This document shows positions 28,374 through 36,926 of a DNA stretch of 64,000 nt, piece by piece. Position 1 is the stretch's first letter. Each line of letters opens with the position of its first letter. Origin of the DNA: CAVQAH01 sp963784195 (GTDB lineage Bacteria > Acidobacteriota > Vicinamibacteria > Vicinamibacterales > 2-12-FULL-66-21); the NCBI GenBank assembly GCA_963784195.1, contig CAWARA010000031.1, positions 124,001 to 188,000 of the forward strand. The letters run 5' to 3'. The translations under genes and the position numbers were made by a program. The notes beneath the pieces were generated by a model that saw only the letters and a list, made by a program, of their open reading frames with translations, was not told the DNA's origin and made no database searches.

Positions 28374-28883
28374 ATGAAGCGAGTCTGCCTGGCAGTCACG
28401 TGCGCGTGGTTGTGCTGGAACGTTGCCACGATGACCTTTGCCATCCGACACGAGTCTCGCGATGGGAAAGAGGAGGCGGTAGTGGCCACGCGCGCGAGCG
28501 GCACGTTCGACGTCAAGCTGGCTCCTCTGGCCAGCGAGGACCTCAAGGACGGAGCCTCTCTTGGAAGGATGTCGATCGACAAGCAGTTCCAGGGTGATCT
28601 GGAAGGCACGTCCAAGGGCGAGATGCTGACCGCCGGCACGCCTGTGAAGGACTCCGCCGGCTACGTCGCCATCGAACGGGTGACCGGCAAGCTGCAAGGG
28701 CGCAGCGGATCCTTCGCGCTGCAGCACAGCGGCACGATGAACCGCGGCGCGCCGCACCTGACCATCAGCGTCGTGCCGGACTCGGGCACCGGAGAGCTGA
28801 AGGGCATTGGCGGCACGATGATGATCAGGATCCTGGGAGGCAAGCACTTCTACGACCTCGACTACACCATCGACTCGAAGTGA
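28374..28883 (+). CDS. Secreted DUF3224 domain protein
   Basis: A 169-residue paralogue of the protein at 767-1165 with an added signal-like N-terminus (residues 1-20, VCLAVTCAWLCWNVATMTFA). The DUF3224 core has FDVKLAPL, FQGDLEGTSKGEML, IERVTGKLQGRSGSFALQHS and VVPDSGTGELKGIGG. The fold is thought to resemble allene oxide cyclase; the substrate is unknown. The start follows a GGAGGTTTGA stretch. Confidence 0.85.
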   Translation: MKRVCLAVTCAWLCWNVATMTFAIRHESRDGKEEAVVATRASGTFDVKLAPLASEDLKDGASLGRMSIDKQFQGDLEGTSKGEMLTAGTPVKDSAGYVAIERVTGKLQGRSGSFALQHSGTMNRGAPHLTISVVPDSGTGELKGIGGTMMIRILGGKHFYDLDYTIDSK

Positions 28884-28908
28884 CCAGGGCGGCGACCGCC
28901 ATCGGCAC

Positions 28909-29710
28909 ATGAAATCGACGTGGGAGCAGTTCGCACAAGCGCTGATCGCCAGGTTCGGCGGCGTTCCAAAACGCCTGGAGCGTCAACGAAAGGCCACCCT
29001 GGCGACGCCGTTCCCAGGGACCGTGGGCCGACATCCTCCGCCGGCGCTCGCAGCATTACCGGCGTGTGCCGCCAACCTATCGCCAGAGTTTCGAGCAGCA
29101 CATCCAGATCTTCATGGCGGAGAAGCGAATCACAGCTGTCGATCTCGATCTGACCGACGAGACGCGGCTGCTGGTCGCCGCGTCGGCCGCGTCGCTGACG
29201 GCAGGATGGCCGGACTATACGTGGGACCAGCTGTCGGAAGTGATCGTCTACCCGCAGGACTTCGATCGCGACTACAGCTTCGATCGAGCGCACGTATCCG
29301 GCCTCGCGCATCAGTGGGGCGTCGTGATTCTCTCGTTGCCGGCGCTGAACCGCAGCTTCGACGAATCGTCCGACGGCTGCCACGTGGGTTTTCACGAGTT
29401 CGCGCACCTGCTGGACCTCGCGGGCACCCGCTTCGATGGCATTCCGTCGTATCTGGACGACGACTCAATCCGGCGCTGGGTGGGGCTGCTCGAGCAGGAG
29501 GCGGACAGGCTCGAACGCGGCGATTCCATCCTCGATCCGTATGCGTTGTCGGGACCGATCGAGCTCTTCGCGGTCGCGGTGGAAGCGTTCTTCGAGACAC
29601 CGATCGCAATAGCCGATCACCACGCGGACCTGTACGCGTTTCTTGCCGTGGTACTTTTGTCAGGACCCGGCGGTGTGGAGTCGCGACACCCATGGCTAGC
29701 GAGAAGGTGA
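28909..29710 (+). CDS. mtfA: MtfA-type M90 zinc peptidase (frameshifted near N-terminus)
   Basis: Family members are cytosolic zinc metallopeptidases; E. coli MtfA inactivates Mlc and so affects glucose PTS genes. The peptidase core is intact: HVGFHEFAHLLDL (HExxH), then the downstream glutamate region PIELFAVAVEAFFE. The N-terminal stretch (RQRKATLATPFPGT) is in another frame; skipping one base near 29023 joins it to WADILRRRSQHYRR. The gene overlaps the next by 19 bases. Either an indel artefact or a recent pseudogene. Confidence 0.8.
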
Positions 29711-30672
29711 GGTTTTTCCCGACTCCCGCTCATCTTCGCGAGTGGTTTGCCACGAATCATGAGACGGCGACCGAGTTGTGGGCCGGCTTCTACAAGAAGG
29801 AAACGGGCAATCCGAGCATCACCTGGCCCGAATCAGTGGATGAAGCGCTGTGCTGCGGCTGGATCGATGGAATTCGGAAAAGCCTCGACGAGAGCCGCTA
29901 CATGATTCGCTTCACGCCGCGCAAGCCGACGAGCACCTGGAGCGTCATCAACATCAAGCGGGTCGCAGCGCTGCAGCGGGAAGGGCGGATGCTGCCTGCC
30001 GGCCTGAAGGCGTTCGAGGCGCGCCGCGAGAACAAGTCTGGAATCTACTCGTACGAGCAGAAGCTGGTGGACATGCCCGAGCCCTACAGCGGCCGGCTTC
30101 AGAAGAACAAGGCCGCGTGGAAATATTTTCAGGCGCAGTCACCTGCTGTGCGGAGGCGGCTGATCTGGTGGATCGTCAGCGCCAAGCGAGAGGAGACACG
30201 CCTGAAGCGGGTGCAGGAGCTGATGGCCCACGCCGCGAAAAACCGGCCAATTCCGTTGCTGGAGCGCGAGCCGCCAAAGAAGCGGCGGCCTCGCTCAGCG
30301 CGCTTTTCGCGCCCCGTTCTCGCTCAGATTCGCAACGGACTGCTTCTCAGGATCCGGGCGGGAATCGAGCCACATCGCTTCATCGGTATCTGGGCCGTGG
30401 TGGTCGACGATCGAGTGTTTGTCAGGTCGTGGAGCATCAAGCGACGCAGCTGGTATCGCACCTTCCTGACCGATCCCCGCGGCGCGATCCAGATCGGCGA
30501 TCGAGAGATACCGGTTCGCGCTCGTCCGGCGACCGGCGAACGCATGCGGGATGCGGTCGATCGCGCGTATCTCGAGAAGTACCACACGAAAGGGTGGGCC
30601 AAATACGCACAGGATCTGGGCCGACCGAAGTCGCGTGCGACGACGACGGAGTTGCGGCCGCGAACGCGCTGA
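29692..30672 (+). CDS. YdeI/OmpD-associated-like protein fused to DUF2255
   Basis: Residues 1 to ~195 match YdeI-like 'bacteriocin-protection/OmpD-associated' proteins (ELWAGFYKKETGNPSITWPE, VDEALCCGWIDGIRKSLDES, RFTPRKPTSTWS). Residues ~205-320 resemble DUF2255 (IGIWAVVVDDRVFVRSWSIK, RRSWYRTFLTDPRGAIQIG, YHTKGWAKYAQDL). The two are usually separate small proteins, so this is a natural fusion or a stop-codon loss. A basic linker (PPKKRRPRSARF) separates them. Both functions are poorly understood. Confidence 0.82.
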   Translation: MASEKVRFFPTPAHLREWFATNHETATELWAGFYKKETGNPSITWPESVDEALCCGWIDGIRKSLDESRYMIRFTPRKPTSTWSVINIKRVAALQREGRMLPAGLKAFEARRENKSGIYSYEQKLVDMPEPYSGRLQKNKAAWKYFQAQSPAVRRRLIWWIVSAKREETRLKRVQELMAHAAKNRPIPLLEREPPKKRRPRSARFSRPVLAQIRNGLLLRIRAGIEPHRFIGIWAVVVDDRVFVRSWSIKRRSWYRTFLTDPRGAIQIGDREIPVRARPATGERMRDAVDRAYLEKYHTKGWAKYAQDLGRPKSRATTTELRPRTR

Positions 30673-30743
30673 GCGTGCGAGAGAGGCGTGAGGTGAGTTG
30701 ATCCTCGTTCGTCCAAACTGCTACAGTGAGCCCACCTCCCGAC

Positions 30744-31283
30744 ATGAGCCTCCTTCCGGCGCTCAACGCGTTCTCGGTTTTTCTCGCGATCGCCGCCGTG
30801 GGTTTCCTGTTCCTGCTGGTATCACTCGTATTCGGCGAGATCTTCGATCACTTCGATGCCGGGATCGATCACGATCTCGGCCACGGCGGCCCGGGATTCT
30901 TCAGCAGCCGCGTGCTCAGCGTCTTCATCACGGCGTTCGGCTGTGTCGGCGCCATCGCCACGCAATACGGTTTCGGCCCGGTACCCTCATCGGCATTCGG
31001 TCTGATCAGCGGCCTCGTGTTCGGCGGCGGTGTCTACGCGTTCGCCAGGTTCCTCTACCAGCAGCAGGCCTCGTCCGACGTGCTGTCGACGGATCTGGTG
31101 GGGATATCGGCGCGCGTCGTGGTCACCATCCCGTCCGGCGGGGTCGGCCAGGTCCGCTGCCGGGTCGGCGAGGAACTGATCGACAAGGTCGCGCGCGCCC
31201 GTGACGGCGCGACGATTCCCGAGCACACCACCGTGCGCGTCGAGGAGGTCCTCGGCGAGGTCGTCATCGTATCGCGCACATAA
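30744..31283 (+). CDS. NfeD-like membrane protein
   Basis: Two to three N-terminal membrane segments (FSVFLAIAAVGFLFLLVSLVF, VLSVFITAFGCVGAIATQYG, AFGLISGLVFGGGVYAF) precede a C-terminal OB-fold-like domain (LVGISARVVVTIPSGGVGQV…GEVVIVSRT). NfeD-type proteins are typically encoded beside flotillin/stomatin-like genes, as here (13 bases apart). They probably act together in membrane microdomain organisation. ATG 30744 is chosen; GTG 30726 is an alternative. Confidence 0.8.
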   Translation: MSLLPALNAFSVFLAIAAVGFLFLLVSLVFGEIFDHFDAGIDHDLGHGGPGFFSSRVLSVFITAFGCVGAIATQYGFGPVPSSAFGLISGLVFGGGVYAFARFLYQQQASSDVLSTDLVGISARVVVTIPSGGVGQVRCRVGEELIDKVARARDGATIPEHTTVRVEEVLGEVVIVSRT

Positions 31284-31296
31284 CGGCGAGGTTGCC

Positions 31297-32928
31297 ATGA
31301 ACTTCGATCCCGGTCTCGTAGTCCCGGCGCTGATCCTCGTCACGCTGATCGCTTTCGTCGTCGGCTTCCTGCTGATCAGCCGCAACTATCTGAAAGTGTC
31401 GCCGAATACCGTCGCGGTGCTCAGCGGGCGCCGCCGCAAGCTCGCCGACGGCCGCGTCGTCGGCTACCGCATGGTGCGCGGCGGCGCGGCGCTGCGTATC
31501 CCGCTGCTGGAGAAGGTCGAATACCTGCACCTGAACGTGATGACGATCCCGCTCGAAATCAAGCGGGCGTACACGCTCAAGGGTGTTCCCGTGTCGGTCA
31601 AGGCTGTGGCCAACGTCAAGATCCGCGGCGACGAGACGTCGCTGCAGGCGTCGGCGGAGCGTTTTCTGGGCATGACGCCGATCGAAGTGCAGAAGGTCAT
31701 TTTCCAGACACTGGAAGGGCACCTGCGGTCGATCCTGGGGACGTTGACCGTTGAAGAGGTGAACAGCGATCGTCAGAGCTTCGCGCAGAAGCTGACCAGC
31801 GAAGCGGCGGCAGACCTCGAGAAGATGGGCATCGGCGTCGACGTGCTCACGATTCAGGAGATCAGCGACGAAGAGGAGTACCTCAACGCGCTCGGCAAGC
31901 GGCGGACCGCTGAAGTGAAGCGCGACGCGACGATCGGCGAAGCCGAGGCGCATCGCGACGCGAAGATCAAGTCGGCGCAGGCGCTGCAGGAAGGCGAGAG
32001 CGCGAAGTACCTGGCGGATGCCGAGATCTCGCAGTCGCAACGCGACTTCATGATCCGTCAGGCGCAGTATCAGGCCGAGGTGGAAACGCAGAAGGCGCGG
32101 GCGGCGCAGGCGGGTCCGCTGTCGGAGGCCACCGCGAGACAGGCGGTTGTCGCCGAAGAGGTCAAAGTCGAGAAGACCCGTACCCAGGAGTTGATCTCGG
32201 TCCAGGAACAGGAAGTACTGCGAAAGACCAAAGAGCTCGAAGCGACCGTCATCAGGCCGGCGGAAGCCGATCGACAGGCGGCCGTCGTGCGTGCCGAGGC
32301 GGCCAAGCAGTCGGCCATCCTCGAAGCCGAAGGTCGACGCTCGGCGCTCATCGCCCTCGCAGAGGCCGAACAGGAGAAGCTGCGGAAGGAAGGTGCCGGC
32401 CGCGCCGCCGCCGTGGAGGCGGAGGGCAGGGCGGAAGCCGCGAAGATAGAAGCCATCGGTCTGGCGCAGGCCAAAGCCATCGAAGCGCAGGGCATCGCCG
32501 AGGCTGCAGCCATCCTGAGGAAAGCGGAAGCCTGGAAGGAGTTCAACGAGTCGGCGCGCCTGCAGACCATCCTGGAGAAGATGCCGGCGATCCTTCAGGC
32601 GTCCACGGGGATCTTCAGCGCCGTAGCGGCGCCACTCGGCAACATCGACAAGCTGGTGGTCATCGATCAGGGCGACGGCGGGAACGGGGGCAGTGGCGGT
32701 CTCGGACGGCTCGCGAAGACGAGTCCGGCCGTCGTGTTCAATCTGCTGCAACAGCTCGAGGCGCTTGGCCTCAACGTGCCGACGGTCTTGCGGCAGCTCG
32801 GTGTGGGTGCTCGCGACCGAGCCGCCGCCACCATCGCCACCACCACCGGCGCCAGGCGGGCGCGACTAAAAAGCGGTTGGTCCGGCCCTCCGGGCTCGCC
32901 GCGCGTCATAGTGATCGGAGTGCTGTGA
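31297..32928 (+). CDS. Flotillin-like protein
   Basis: An N-terminal membrane anchor (VPALILVTLIAFVVGFLLIS) is followed by a PHB/SPFH domain (~30-190; YLKVSPNTVAVLSGRRRKL, FLGMTPIEVQKVIFQTLEGH) and a long Ala/Glu/Lys coiled coil (~200-430). The frame runs to 32928. Skipping one base near 32813 instead gives a proline-rich tail (TEPPPPSPPPPAPGGRD) ending at TAA 32867-32869, which is more typical, so the last ~35 residues are doubtful. It pairs with the upstream NfeD-like gene. Confidence 0.92.
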   Translation: MNFDPGLVVPALILVTLIAFVVGFLLISRNYLKVSPNTVAVLSGRRRKLADGRVVGYRMVRGGAALRIPLLEKVEYLHLNVMTIPLEIKRAYTLKGVPVSVKAVANVKIRGDETSLQASAERFLGMTPIEVQKVIFQTLEGHLRSILGTLTVEEVNSDRQSFAQKLTSEAAADLEKMGIGVDVLTIQEISDEEEYLNALGKRRTAEVKRDATIGEAEAHRDAKIKSAQALQEGESAKYLADAEISQSQRDFMIRQAQYQAEVETQKARAAQAGPLSEATARQAVVAEEVKVEKTRTQELISVQEQEVLRKTKELEATVIRPAEADRQAAVVRAEAAKQSAILEAEGRRSALIALAEAEQEKLRKEGAGRAAAVEAEGRAEAAKIEAIGLAQAKAIEAQGIAEAAAILRKAEAWKEFNESARLQTILEKMPAILQASTGIFSAVAAPLGNIDKLVVIDQGDGGNGGSGGLGRLAKTSPAVVFNLLQQLEALGLNVPTVLRQLGVGARDRAAATIATTTGARRARLKSGWSGPPGSPRVIVIGVL

Positions 32929-32993
32929 CGTGCAGCGGCGTGCGCAAATGCTTATGCCTCAGCCATAACCGTCTGAGAACGTAAGAATTACGC

Positions 32994-33022
32994 TTGACTC
33001 TTACCCGCGTCCCGTCTACATT
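32994..33022 (+). promoter_or_regulatory. Sigma-70-type promoter of the protease gene
   Basis: TTGACT (32994-32999) and TACATT (33017-33022) are separated by exactly 17 bases, a near-consensus promoter. Transcription would start around 33029 and leave an untranslated leader of about 120 bases before the ATG at 33148. No known riboswitch was recognised in the leader. Confidence 0.75.
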
Positions 33023-33147
33023 TTTTACATCCCAGCAACTAGGGTCTGAAAATTTTACCAAGCGAAAAGGCGACCCTCCGTCGAGGGTGCGCAAAGCTGT
33101 AAGCTCCGCTCGCGCGGGGTGGTTTAGCTGCCGAACTTGGAGTTGCT

Positions 33148-34017
33148 ATGTCTACGCGCCGAGCAGTACCCGCATTTCTCGCTTCAGCCTTTGCGCTGTT
33201 GTTCTTCGGTCTCGGTAACTTTCTCGGGGCACGACAGAACGGTAGCGACGAGCAGCTTGCCGCTCTGCGCGCCGAGATCGCGCTGCTGAAGCACCGCCCG
33301 CCGGAGCCCGCCGGCACGGCGGGCAATGGCGCGCGCGCCGGGTCGCTCGACCCGACCAATCGCGCGGCCATCGTGGCAGACGTCAAGCGCCAGCTTGCCG
33401 ACGAGATGGGCCTCCTGCCCCTGAATCTTCTCCGCGAGCGCCGCGAGAGCTTCGTCGAACTCTACTCATACGACGACAAAGGCTCGAGCAGCTACGGCAC
33501 GGCGGGGTATCTCGGCAACGGCTACTTCATCACGGTGAAGCACGGGGTCGTCGCGCTCGGTCAGGAAGGGCTCGCGAATCCCCGCAAGATCGTCTCCGTC
33601 AAGCTGTCTTACAAGGGCAGGATGATTCCTGCTCGCGTGGTAGACGCTGGCGATGCGCAGGTGGAAGTGGATCCGGGCGACTGGGCGATCATCAAGGTCA
33701 GGGAGACGGTCGAACTGCCGGCGCTGCACCTGAACCTGGGCTACGGTTTCGATTTCGCCGATCCGATCTTCCGTCTTGGCAACGACTACTCGAAGGGCAT
33801 CATCCTGTCGACGGGCTATGTCGGGCAGAAGACGCCGAACAGCCTGGTCACGTGCCTGACCGACGGACATCCTGGTGTCTCCGGCGGAGGCGTGCTCAAC
33901 CGCGACGGAGAGCTCGTCGGGATTCCGATCGGCCGGATGCAGGGAGACTATCGCTTCTCGTTCATCCTGCCGCTGCGGCCCGAGATGTTCCGCCGCATCG
34001 ACCATCTGAACGACTAG
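33148..34017 (+). CDS. Membrane-anchored trypsin-like serine protease
   Basis: A signal-anchor helix (~8-27, AFLASAFALLFFGLGNFLG) is followed by a short coiled-coil stretch (EQLAALRAEIALLK) and a chymotrypsin-fold protease. The likely triad is H132 (FITVKHGV), D178 (GDWAIIKV) and S245 (GHPGVSGGGVLNRDG). There is no PDZ domain, unlike DegP/HtrA. It has its own promoter. The periplasmic substrate is unknown. 289 residues. Confidence 0.88.
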   Translation: MSTRRAVPAFLASAFALLFFGLGNFLGARQNGSDEQLAALRAEIALLKHRPPEPAGTAGNGARAGSLDPTNRAAIVADVKRQLADEMGLLPLNLLRERRESFVELYSYDDKGSSSYGTAGYLGNGYFITVKHGVVALGQEGLANPRKIVSVKLSYKGRMIPARVVDAGDAQVEVDPGDWAIIKVRETVELPALHLNLGYGFDFADPIFRLGNDYSKGIILSTGYVGQKTPNSLVTCLTDGHPGVSGGGVLNRDGELVGIPIGRMQGDYRFSFILPLRPEMFRRIDHLND

Positions 34018-34051
34018 GTCTCGCCGGAGCGGCTCTGCCGCGAAAGGGACG

Positions 34052-35359
34052 CTACGATCGGCGTTTCCTCAACGCCTCCAGCCGCTTCTTGATCTCGGCC
34101 TCACGCCCGCGTTCGGTCGGCTCGTAAAAGTGCCGGCCGGCGTGTGCGGGTGGCAGGCACTCCATATCACTCACCGCCTCCGGCTCGTCGTGCGCGTAGC
34201 GATAGCCCTTCCCGTAGTCCAGCTGCTTCATCAGACGCGTCGGCGCGTTGCGAAGGTGGAGAGGCACCGGTTCGGCCACCTCCTTTGCCGCCGCCTCGGC
34301 AGCCATCGAGTACGCGCGATACACCGCATTGCTCTTGGGTGCCATGGCGAGGTAGATCGCAGCCTGGGCGAGTGCCGTATTGCCTTCCGGCATGCCGACG
34401 AAATGGACGGCGTCCTTGGCTGACACCGCGACGGTCAATGCCTGAGGGTCGGCGTTGCCGATGTCTTCGGAAGCGAATCGTACCAGCCGCCTGGCCACGT
34501 AGAGCGGATCCTCACCAGCCTCGAGCATGCGTGCCAGCCAATAGACCGACGCGTCCGGATCGCTGTTGCGCATCGACTTGTGAAGCGCGGAGATCAGGTT
34601 GTAGTGCTCCTCGCCGGTCTTGTCGTACAGCAGCGAGCGGTTCTGCGCGAGGTCCGCGATCATCGCAGCGCTGACGCGCTTCGTGTCGGTCGCGGCCGCC
34701 ATCTCGAGCAGATTCAGCGCGACCCGCGCGTCGCCGTTCGCATACTTCACCATCGCTGTCAAAGCGTCCGGTTCGACCGACAGGTGCATCGCGCCCAGCC
34801 CTCGCTCGACATCTTCGAGTGCTCTGGTCAGGATTCGCGCCACCGCCTCGGCGCTGAGAGGCTGGAGAACGTAGACCTTCGATCGCGACAGGAGCGCGGA
34901 GTTGACCTCGAACGACGGGTTCTCCGTCGTGGCTCCGATCAGGACGATATCGCCCGCTTCGACGCGTGGCAGGAACGCATCCTGCTGTGCCTTGTTGAAT
35001 CGATGGATTTCGTCGACAAAGAGAATCGTTCGCGTTCCACGCCGCCGCCGCGACTCTTCCGCCTCGGCCATCACGGCACGGATCTCTTTGATGCCGGACA
35101 TCACCGCACTGAACGACGTGAACTGCGCGCGCGTGATCCTGGCGATCAGGCGCGCGAGCGTCGTCTTGCCGGTCCCGGGTGGACCCCACAGAATGATCGA
35201 CTGCAGGCGATCGTGCTCGATGGCCTGACGAAGGGGCCTGCCTGGCCCGAGCAGCGCTTCCTGCCCCACGAACTCGTCCAGCGTGCGGGGCCGCATCAGT
35301 TCCGCCAGCGGCGCCGACTGCGGCGCGGTGTCAGTCTCGGGTTCATCGAACAGCGACAT
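34052..35359 (-). CDS. rarA: Replication-associated recombination protein A (RarA/MgsA)
   Basis: An AAA+ ATPase related to clamp loaders and RuvB that acts at stalled replication forks. Motifs: RPRTLDEFVGQEALLGPGRP, Walker A LWGPPGTGKTTLA, Walker B TILFVDEIHRFNKAQQDAFL, sensor 1 GATTENPSFE, and a C-terminal tetramerisation domain (EAGEDPLYVARRLVRFASED, YRYAHDEP). 435 residues, normal. The rRNA methyltransferase gene lies three bases upstream, so the two are co-transcribed. Confidence 0.97.
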   Translation of the reverse strand: MSLFDEPETDTAPQSAPLAELMRPRTLDEFVGQEALLGPGRPLRQAIEHDRLQSIILWGPPGTGKTTLARLIARITRAQFTSFSAVMSGIKEIRAVMAEAEESRRRRGTRTILFVDEIHRFNKAQQDAFLPRVEAGDIVLIGATTENPSFEVNSALLSRSKVYVLQPLSAEAVARILTRALEDVERGLGAMHLSVEPDALTAMVKYANGDARVALNLLEMAAATDTKRVSAAMIADLAQNRSLLYDKTGEEHYNLISALHKSMRNSDPDASVYWLARMLEAGEDPLYVARRLVRFASEDIGNADPQALTVAVSAKDAVHFVGMPEGNTALAQAAIYLAMAPKSNAVYRAYSMAAEAAAKEVAEPVPLHLRNAPTRLMKQLDYGKGYRYAHDEPEAVSDMECLPPAHAGRHFYEPTERGREAEIKKRLEALRKRRS

Positions 35360-35362
35360 ACG

Positions 35363-36184
35363 TCAGGTTCCAGCTTTCATCGTCCGCATTCCCGCTTCCG
35401 CGCGTTGACGTGCCGCCTCGTAAACGATCAGCGCCGCTGCGGTGGCCACGTTGAGCGACTCGACCGGTGGCTGCATGGGCACGGCGAGACGCTCGTCCGC
35501 CGCTGCGACGACTGCCTCGTCGAGCCCGGAGCCTTCGCCACCCAGGACGATCGCCGACGGTCCGATCAGTCCGGCCAGCGGCAGCGGTGTGCCGTCACGC
35601 GGCACCGTTGCAAACACCCGCAGCCCGGCCCCCTTCGCGGCCCGGATTGCGTCGAGCGCCGAGGCCGGTCTCGCGATCGGCATTCGAAACGCGCTGCCCA
35701 TCGATCCGCGCAGCGCTTTCCAGCCGAACGCGCCCGCGGATCCGGGCGTTGTCATCACACCGGTCGCGCCACACGCCTCAGCAGCCCTGACGATCGCGCC
35801 GACATTGCCGGGATCCTGCACCGCGTCGATGATCACGACGAGTTGCGGCGCCCTGGCGAGCACTCGGTCGACGGCAACAGGACCGCACCGCGCGATCGCG
35901 ACGATACCAGCAGGCTCTCGAACCGGGCTGATCGCGGAGAGCACTGCCTTCGAGACCGCTACCGCGCGCACACCGGACGTCGATGCGCGCCGCACGATCG
36001 CTTCCAGCTCAGCATCGGCCGCGCCGTCCGCGAACGCCACCACCTCGAGCGCAACGCCCGCATTGAGCGCTTCGGTCACGAGATGCGGACCGTCAACGAG
36101 CACCGCATCGTCACCTTCACCCCCGCGCGTGACGTCACGGAAGCGCTTGACGAGTGGATTCTGACGACTCGAGATCCGCTCCAC
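35363..36184 (-). CDS. TrmH/SpoU family RNA 2'-O-methyltransferase
   Basis: An N-terminal substrate-binding domain (SSRQNPLVKRFRDVTRGGEG, VLVDGPHLVTEAL) and a C-terminal SPOUT domain: DAVQDPGNVGAIVRAAEACG (motif 1), AIVLGGEGSGL (motif 2) and VPMQPPVESLNVATAAALIVYEA (motif 3, interrupted here for length). It likely methylates 23S rRNA like RlmB or TsnR-type enzymes; the exact site is not deducible. GTG 36184 is preceded by TACAAT seven bases away and has no Shine-Dalgarno, suggesting leaderless initiation. Confidence 0.92.
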   Translation of the reverse strand: MERISSRQNPLVKRFRDVTRGGEGDDAVLVDGPHLVTEALNAGVALEVVAFADGAADAELEAIVRRASTSGVRAVAVSKAVLSAISPVREPAGIVAIARCGPVAVDRVLARAPQLVVIIDAVQDPGNVGAIVRAAEACGATGVMTTPGSAGAFGWKALRGSMGSAFRMPIARPASALDAIRAAKGAGLRVFATVPRDGTPLPLAGLIGPSAIVLGGEGSGLDEAVVAAADERLAVPMQPPVESLNVATAAALIVYEAARQRAEAGMRTMKAGT

Positions 36185-36455
36185 GGATTGTATTGTACAA
36201 GCGGCGTTCTGTCAGCTTTACTTAATGCGCGCGGGGCCCTCCGCCTCCGCGCGCCACCGATCCATGGCGCGCTACGGCGAGACCTCGCCGTAGCTGGTCG
36301 CAGAGTCACACGCGACCTGCGAAGGCGGGCACCCCCGCGCGCTTTTACGCGCTTCGCGCGACGGCCTTTGGCCTTGCCGCCTCCGCGTGCTTCATGCGCG
36401 GAGGCGGCCTATCGTCACTGATTGGGCCCACGGGGCTTCAATAACTGCTACCATC
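36185..36455. repeat. Hairpin-rich spacer before greA
   Basis: No gene is visible. Perfect inverted repeats include CTACGGCGAG-AC-CTCGCCGTAG (36271-36292) and GCCGCCTCCGCG…CGCGGAGGCGGC (36376-36387 with 36397-36408). Gaps are filled with GC-rich GCGCG sequence. The last hairpin lies ~40 bases upstream of the greA −10-like element. Confidence 0.7.
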
Positions 36456-36926
36456 ATGCCGATGAAAGGGCGGATTCTCAAGAAGTTCGAAGACGAGATT
36501 CATCAACTCGAGCGCGAGTTGAAGACGGAGTTGCCGAAGGAGATCAAGCGCGCTCGCGAGCTGGGCGACCTGCGCGAGAACGCTGAATACCATGCGGCGA
36601 AAGAGCGTCAGCGGCTGGTGGAGTCGCGCATCAGTCTGCTCAAGAAACGGGTCAGCGAGATCTCGCTGATGAATCTCGACAAGCTGCCTCACGGCCGCGT
36701 GGGGTTCGGTTCGACCGTGCATCTGAAGGATGCCGGTGGTCAGACGATTACGTATCAACTCGTCATGCCGGAAGATGCGGACGTGGACCAGGGCCTGATC
36801 TCGACCGCCTCGCCGATCGGCCGGGCGCTCCTCAACAAAGAGGAAGGCGACGAGGTCACGGTCACGACGCCGAACGGCAGCAAGCGGTTCGAAGTCGTCA
36901 AGCTGGCCACTATCCATGACGAGTGA
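36456..36926 (+). CDS. greA: Transcription elongation factor GreA
   Basis: Stimulates transcript cleavage by backtracked RNA polymerase. N-terminal coiled coil (RELGDLRENAEYHAAKERQR carries the acidic tip) and a C-terminal FKBP-like domain (VGFGSTVHLKD … ISTASPIGRALLNKEEGDEV). 156 residues. Starts are ATG 36456 or 36462; TACCAT at 36449-36454 sits seven bases before 36462, so the second may be a leaderless start. The stop overlaps the following GTG. Confidence 0.95.
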   Translation: MPMKGRILKKFEDEIHQLERELKTELPKEIKRARELGDLRENAEYHAAKERQRLVESRISLLKKRVSEISLMNLDKLPHGRVGFGSTVHLKDAGGQTITYQLVMPEDADVDQGLISTASPIGRALLNKEEGDEVTVTTPNGSKRFEVVKLATIHDE

